Assembly (NCBI GenBank): GCA_933228675.1
Contig: OW121740.1
Location: forward strand, 33,572,292-33,636,291
Length of the DNA: 64,000 nucleotides
Source: Stomorhina lunata
Lineage: Eukaryota > Arthropoda > Insecta > Diptera > Rhiniidae
Direction of reading: 5' to 3'
The notes under the pieces were generated by a model that ran no database searches, was not told the DNA's origin, and was given only the letters and a program-made list of their open reading frames with translations. Of this stretch, positions 57,733 through 64,000 are shown piece after piece. The translations under genes were made by a program, and so were the position numbers. The stretch's first letter is position 1. Each line of letters opens with the position of its first letter.

Positions 57733-58855
57733 TTTTTATTACACCCTTCACCACAATAGGTGGAAATGTTATTATAAGTTTGTGCTGATGTATGTAACGC
57801 ATAGAAATATTTGTATTAGACCCACCTTTTAGTATACCAATAGGCTTTAGAATCACTTTAATAGTCGATTAAGCAATGTCCGTCCTTTCGTCCGTCCGTC
57901 TAGACAGCTGGCTGGACCCCCATGTAAACCATATAACCAAAGTACAGGGGCCAAATTACCGCATCCGATATCGATCGAAAACTCAGACTTTTAAGCGAAT
58001 ATTGTGAAGTATACTTTTGGGATGTTTAAAGTAACTTCGATGCAAAAAGTTTATTGAAATTTGGTATCAATTTTGATTCGTTTTTAAAAATATATATTGT
58101 TCAATTAAAACTCTTTTGCTATTCTTCATCTTTTGGCAAATAACTTTAAAAAATATAGTAAACTGTGCATCTTTTAAATAATTTTAATTATCCTTAAAGT
58201 ATGCTATACAAATGTTTTGAAAATATCTAAGATTTCGATCGATATCGAATGCCGTAATTTGGCCCCAGGTCGCAATTCTACAGATAATTTGATGAAATTT
58301 GCACAGCTCATTTCTATTGAAGTCGCTATTGAAATTCGTCAAAATCAGTCCATTATTTATGGTACCTGCCATAGGTCCCACTTCCCGGAATTGATATATT
58401 GGCCACAAATATCAATATTTTTTCATGAAATTCAAAATGAATACTGCTTATCTTAATTAAAATCACTGTACCTAATCTCATTTAAATCGGTTCACATTTG
58501 ACCATAGCTCCCATACAAACTCTTCTGTCAAAACGCACTAAATGAGACAAAAATCACTTGAACACTCGTAAATCTGAAGATAATGGAAATTTATTTTCTG
58601 CATACATAATTTTTGAAACAACTGTAATCAATTTGCTAAATTTCGAGATAATCGGTCCACATTTGACCCTAGCTCTCTCATAAATGACGGAAACAGCTGA
58701 TATATATATGTATGAGTTTAGAGAAAATGTTTGTATGATAGCAAAATTTAGCAAATATTTGTCATTATACAGGAAAAAGAATACCGTTGACTTTAGTGGT
58801 GAAGTCTATCGTATGGTCGGGCTTGACCGACTTTAGCAATTTTTTACTTGTTTTT
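57733..58855 (-). mobile_element. Family A repeat containing MITE F
   Basis: Follows the full copy from 'ttattacacccttcaccac' through the CCGT seed and 'cccacttcccggaattgatata' to 'gtcgggcttgaccgac' and 'tttttacttgttttt'. It is interrupted at 57948-58265 by a MITE. Without the insertion it would be about 800 bp. Confidence 0.88.
57948..58265. mobile_element. MITE family F (subtype F1), 318 bp, nested in family A
   Basis: Inverted ends GGGCCAAATTACCGCATCCG and its complement TTACGGCATTCG...TTTGGCCC, each with the inner palindromic CGATATCGATC. Flanking CAG at 57945-57947 and 58266-58268. Other family A copies read ACAGGTCGC here, so a 3-bp CAG target duplication is demonstrated by the uninterrupted site. 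Confidence 0.93.
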
Positions 58856-60420
58856 AATATACTTATTGTATAACGTGATAATATATTGCATATTGTTATA
58901 GTTGTCTAACGACTACATATTACACACTTCTATATATATAATTTATCTCCATGTTATCCAATACCAAGAAGAAATCTAAGTATGTACTTACAGTATTTAT
59001 GATTACTATTGATATTAAGATTAAGTTAATATAAGTCATACGTACTGTTGTGTAGGAATAATATTCTTACACACAGGGCGTATGATTAATATCAAATAAT
59101 AACATAATATTAATATGAATCATACGTACAGATAAGTTGTGATATGTAAGGGGTGAGGAAGAAAAAAAAAAATTTTTAATTTATGCATATATTTGTTCCT
59201 GAAAATCCTAAGTATCATATTATAATTCCATTAAGCTCTTAATAGATGCTAAAGTACAAAAGGCTTATTATCTAAATGTATTTAGGTATCCCAAAAATGT
59301 TTTAAATCTTTTAACATCCGTCAAAAATAAAATACTCAGATTAGACAATTTTTAGTTGCTAAAATAAAAGCATTTCTGCAACATAATGAAACAAAAAGGT
59401 ATATGTTTATATTTAAAATTTGCACAATTATTTTATGTATTTATGTACGTATGTATATAAGTACATATATTATCCCCTTCCTGCTGTATATCAAAGTAAC
59501 TATTTTTGTAGTGGTATTATTATATTTTTATTTTCCAAAAAAAAAGAGCAATTAGGAAGTACATTTTGTTGGCAGTTATTTAAAATCATTCAGCCATTCA
59601 TTGGTATTTTCATATACTTTCCAACAACACAAAAGCATTTCATATGTTTAAGTTCTATATACATTAACTCACTAATTAGGCAATATTTTACATACATAAT
59701 AAATGTTAATGTATTTGGATGAGAGTTTTACAATAAATTTTACAACTAGTGTATGCTTGTATGTATATAAAAATTCCTATCAAATTCTCTTGCATATTTT
59801 GTTGAAAGCTATTCAAGCATATACTCATTAAAATATCTACCAAAATTGTTGTAATGAACATTTTTTTGAGAATATACTACAAATTCTAAATAATGTAATG
59901 CCTATAAAATAGGATAATAAAGCCTGCATTGATTATAATATTTTAGAAAAATAAGATATATTATGATGCATTTTGTTGCCGAAAAAAAAACCCAGATACT
60001 AATGCAGCTTAGTCATTGTTATATGGATATAACAAAAATATAATTGAAAAATTTTGTTACCTATAAAATCTTTATCAATTAGTTTAAAAACAAACATATT
60101 TTAAAACTTCTCCTTTTAATTCTAGTCTACAAAATTTATAAACAATTCTAAATTCTTCCATTGAATCCTACCTAATTACCTTCATTAGATAGTTTTTATT
60201 TATTAAAAAATAAAATATTCAAAATATTTCTGATTATTTTGGAATAAAATCCAATTAGATTTAAAAACGAATTAGTTCCAGATAAATCTTTTTTACTCAG
60301 GTATAAAACATAGGCTACAGAAATTTACAGTAAAAATAAAGAACATTTTATTTGCATAAAATTAAAATTTTGTGTAAATTTATCTAAACCTATTTTGAAA
60401 TTAATTTCTAAATAAACAGT
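58856..60420. other. Unique AT-rich stretch
   Basis: Includes a foldback at 59034-59095. A 100-codon frame at 59420-59722 is Tyr/Ile/Phe-rich and unrecognised. Nothing else seen. Confidence 0.5.
59034..59095. repeat. 62-bp imperfect palindrome
   Basis: The left half 'aagtcatacgtactgttgtg' and 'taggaata' is the inverse of the right half 'atattcttacacacaggg' and 'cgtatgatta'. The core GTGTAGGAATA/ATATTCTTACAC pairs with one mismatch. A further direct copy of TCATACGTAC occurs near 59120. Confidence 0.8.
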
Positions 60421-61678
60421 CTAGTTATAGTCATAGTCTAGTCATAGTCTAGTCATAGTCTAGTCATAGTCTAGTCATAGTCTAGTCTAGTCATAGTCTA
60501 GTCATAGTCTAGTCATAGTCTAGTCATAGTCTAGTCATAGTCTAGTCATAGTCTAGTCATAGTCTAGTCATAGTCTAGTCATAGTCTAGTCATAGTCTAG
60601 TCATAGTCTAGTCATAGTCTAGTCATAGTCTAGTCATAGTCTAGTCATAGTCTAGTCATAGTCTAGTCATAGTCTAGTCATAGTCTAGTCATAGTCTAGT
60701 CATAGTCTAGTCATAGTCTAGTCATAGTCTAGTCATAGTCTAGTCATAGTCTAGTCATAGTCTAGTCATAGTCTAGTCATAGTCTAGTCATAGTCTAGTC
60801 ATAGTCTAGTCATAGTCTAGTCATAGTCTAGTCATAGTCTAGTCATAGTCTAGTCATAGTCTAGTCATAGTCTAGTCATAGTCTAGTCATAGTCTAGTCA
60901 TAGTCTAGTCATAGTCTAGTCATAGTCTAGTCATAGTCTAGTCATAGTCTAGTCATAGTCTAGTCATAGTCTAGTCATAGTCTAGTCATAGTCTAGTCAT
61001 AGTCTAGTCATAGTCTAGTCATAGTCTAGTCATAGTCTAGTCATAGTCTAGTCATAGTCTAGTCATAGTCTAGTCATAGTCTAGTCATAGTCTAGTCATA
61101 GTCTAGTCATAGTCTAGTCATAGTCTAGTCATAGTCTAGTCATAGTCTAGTCATAGTCTAGTCATAGTCTAGTCATAGTCTAGTCATAGTCTAGTCATAG
61201 TCTAGTCATAGTCTAGTCATAGTCTAGTCATAGTCTAGTCATAGTCTAGTCATAGTCTAGTCATAGTCTAGTCATAGTCTAGTCATAGTCTAGTCATAGT
61301 CTAGTCATAGTCTAGTCATAGTCTAGTCATAGTCTAGTCATAGTCTAGTCATAGTCTAGTCATAGTCTAGTCATAGTCTAGTCATAGTCTAGTCATAGTC
61401 TAGTCATAGTCTAGTCATAGTCTAGTCATAGTCTAGTCATAGTCTAGTCATAGTCTAGTCATAGTCTAGTCATAGTCTAGTCATAGTCTAGTCATAGTCT
61501 AGTCATAGTCTAGTCATAGTCTAGTCATAGTCTAGTCATAGTCTAGTCATAGTCTAGTCAAAGTCTAGTCATAGTCTAGTCATAGTCTAGTCATAGTCTA
61601 GTCATAGTCTAGTCATAGTCTAGTCATAGTCTAGTCATAGTCTAGTCATAGTCTAGTCATAGTCTAGTCATAGTCTAG
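60421..61678 (+). repeat. 11-bp tandem array, ATAGTCTAGTC unit, about 114 copies
   Basis: Almost perfectly homogeneous over 1.26 kb. The only departures seen are a short deletion near 60482 (TAGTCTAGTCTAGTC), an A-for-T at about 61561, and the edges. The unit contains the CTAG palindrome. Such uniformity implies very recent expansion or continuous homogenisation. Confidence 0.97.
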
Positions 61679-62967
61679 AGGTAGTTCCTAGAGCTTTTGC
61701 GTTGTCTTTTTTAATCAGTTTTCATATCTTTTGAAGAGCCAAAAGTTTTACTGCAAATTTAATTTGTATGCAACAAAATTTTTGTTTGTAACCGCATGAT
61801 GGTTGGGATAGCATTTGAATCATCGTCGGCTTTTCTCCTCATTTTGCCCATTAAATGCATAAGTTTGGAAAATTTAATTATAAAACTGGGAGCAAAAGAA
61901 TAGGATGATGTTGGCCATTTTTGCCGCGTCGTTCTACATTTGTGCTCTAGTTAAAAAAACATTAAATTTTATTTTTGTATTTTTTTTTTTCTTTCATATT
62001 TCAGAATAATCTGACATTAATTATAATAACAGATTTTAACTTATATAAATATAGTTGCACATAAAATTATTAATAATTTTAATAATTCATATTAAATAAC
62101 TGTATCTGGAACAAAGATAACAAATTGTTTTTATAAATTGTTATTAATTTATAATGAAGGCAAAATGCACAAAGATTAATGATATGTAATTTATTTTGCA
62201 TAAATTAAATGATAACTGTTTATGTACAGGACCAGCAGGATTTTGTTTAATGATAAGCTTTAACCTGCATTAAATTGTCCGGGTTTTTTGTGGCTATTTA
62301 AGTTTAAATTGCCAAAAAGTTTTTAATTGTTATAAATAAATACAAGTTATATAAAATATAAAGATTGTTTTTCAAGTTAATAAATTGCTTTTTTTTCTTA
62401 GTATTAAAGTCTTTATAAATATAAGATTTCTTTCTTTTTATAAACTTTTCATCAAAAACTTTCACTTGTGTTTGAAATTAAAAATTTATAAATATTTCTT
62501 TCAAAGTTCGGTTTCTCGAAAAAATAAAGATTTTTTTATTATGATTTTTTGTTCATAACATCAAATCAATTTCATTAATATTTGAGTACTTGGGTACGTA
62601 AATATTTACATAAATTTTTCTGCTCGGAAGTTCTTGAAATTGTTTGTGTTTAATTAGATTTTGCTTTTAAGAAAATATTTTATATTTACTAAAAATAAAG
62701 TAAAAATATGAATTTGAACATTTAAACAAATTTAAAAATTGATAAATTTTTAACTAAAGATGTTGGTTATATTGTAATTTTTATTAGTACTTAAGGATTT
62801 ATGTTATAACAAGGAAGGAACAACTAAAAAGCATATTTGTTTCTTAATACTCTGCTTAAAAAATATAAACATTTCAGAACTAAGACCGTTTCATTTAGTC
62901 TTTACAATCTATCTAATCATATATATTAACAAATACTATATTGCATACTTTAAGGCACCTTCCAATT
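61679..62967. other. Unique stretch with possible conserved non-coding blocks
   Basis: Two blocks (about 61740-61960 and 62150-62320) are more complex in composition than the surroundings. They contain homeodomain-like ATTA/TAAT and octamer-like cores, such as 'cccattaaatgcataag', 'ttttgcataaattaaatgataa' and 'ttaatgataagctt'. Whether they are regulatory cannot be told from one sequence. A 30-codon minus-strand frame lies at 61759-61851. Confidence 0.3.
61759..61851 (-). other. 30-codon frame, possible chance ORF
   Basis: ATG at 61849-61851, reading MGKMRRKADDDSNAIPTIM and on to a TAA at 61759. The composition is coding-like, but it is short, has no recognised homology and sits in the candidate non-coding block. 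Confidence 0.12.
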
Positions 62968-64000
62968 TCTTTCAAAAATTTATTTTAATAGGAAATTTTT
63001 CAAAAATTTCTTGTTATTATAGACAATTCTTCAAAAAAAAATATTTTTAATAGGAAATTTTATAGGAAATTTTTCAAAAATTTCCTATTTTTATAGGAAA
63101 TTTTTCAAAAATTTCCTATTTTTATAGGAAATTTTTCAAAAATTTCCTATTTTTATAGGAAATTTTTCAAAAATTTCCTATTTTTATAGGAAATTTTTCA
63201 AAAATTTCCTATTTTTATAGGAAATTTTTCAAAAATTTCCTATTTTTATAGGAAATTTTTCAAAAATTTCCTATTTTTATAGGAAATTTTTCAAAAATTT
63301 CCTATTTTTATAGGAAATTTTTCAAAAATTTCCTATTTTTATAGGAAATTTTTCAAAAATTTCCTATTTTTATAGGAAATTTTTCAAAAATTTCCTATTT
63401 TTATAGGAAATTTTTCAAAAATTTCCTATTTTTATAGGAAATTTTTCAAAAATTTCCTATTTTTATAGGAAATTTTTCAAAAATTTCCTATTTTTATAGG
63501 AAATTTTTCAAAAATTTCCTATTTTTATAGGAAATTTTTCAAAAATTTCCTATTTTTATAGGAAATTTTTCAAAAATTTCCTATTTTTATAGGAAATTTT
63601 CAAAAATTTCCTGTTTTTATAGGAAATTTTTCAAAAATTTCCTATTTTTATAGGAAATTTTTCAAAAATTTACTATTTTTATAGGAAATTTTTCAAAAAT
63701 TTCCTGTTTTTATAGGAAATTTTTCAAAAATTTCCTATTTTTATAGGAAATTTTTCAAAAATTTCCTATTCTTATAGGAAATTTTTCAAAAATTTCCTAT
63801 TCTTATAGGAAATTTTTCAAAAATTTCCTATTCTTATAGGAAATTTTTCAAAAATTTCCTTATTTTATAGGAAATTTTTCAAAAATTTCCTTATTTTATA
63901 GGAAATTTTTCAAAAATTTCCTTATTTTATAGGAAATTTTTCAAAAATTTTCTATTTTTATAAGAAATTTTTCAAAAATTTCCTATTTTTATAGGAAATT
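62968..64000 (-). repeat. 31-bp A/T-tract satellite array S6, inverted orientation, runs off the window
   Basis: Same unit and orientation as S3 (CCTATTTTTATAGG, GG subtype). The first 90 bp are degenerate and the middle is nearly invariant. Toward the end, variants TTCTTATAGG (63770-63840) and CCTTATTTTATAGG (63858-63930) each occur in three consecutive units, a sign of local unequal exchange. The array continues beyond 64000. Confidence 0.95.

Overview
The window is AT-rich eukaryotic DNA, most likely from an insect and probably a higher (calyptrate-type) fly. That guess rests on the kinds of mobile element present (hAT, RTE-like LINE, CsRn1-like Ty3/gypsy, tRNA-derived SINE, many short inverted-repeat elements) and on the base composition; it is an inference, not an identification. 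I find no intact protein-coding gene. The longest open frame is 117 codons and the larger ones are either inside repeats or low in complexity. The window is best read as intergenic or long-intron/heterochromatin-like sequence made of satellite arrays, nested mobile elements and AT-rich unique spacers.

Satellites dominate. Eight arrays share a 31-bp period (6001-8703, 10905-12765, 19160-21640, 24945-27632, 28755-29195, 31323-32432, 33900-37115, 62968-64000), about 15.5 kb or a quarter of the window. Six are the same A/T-tract satellite (core CCTATAAAAATAGG) in different orientations, giving '+ then -' inverted pairs. Two others share the palindrome TTTCTATAGAAA. Two 11-bp arrays with a CTAG core lie at 23029-23206 and 60421-61678. 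Smaller tandem structures have periods of 153, 132, 200, 294 and about 20 bp.

Interspersed repeats. Three unclassified families start with a short GC hairpin: family A (TAGTCGGTCAAGCCCGACC..., about 770 bp), family B (GTACCTGGTTGACCGAGCC..., up to about 1.4 kb) and family E (TTCGGCTGTGCCGAA...). Family A copies are hosts for other elements: a family B copy (15138), a 1.3-kb inverted-repeat element (41382-42681), two copies of a short inverted-repeat element (45027-45275, 57948-58265) and a SINE with a 13-bp target duplication (53630-53959).

Coding relics. A hAT element (3741-4778) keeps 11-bp inverted ends, an 8-bp target duplication and two pieces of transposase. RTE-like reverse transcriptase pieces lie at 2218-3030, partly inverted, and at 50351-50515. 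A gag-protease relic of a CsRn1-like gypsy element lies at 50666-51275. A short broken frame at 41848-42129 may be the N-terminal part of a pogo/jerky-like transposase. Three very short frames with coding-like composition (24797-24931, 48152-48253, 61759-61851) could be exons or relics and are listed with low confidence.
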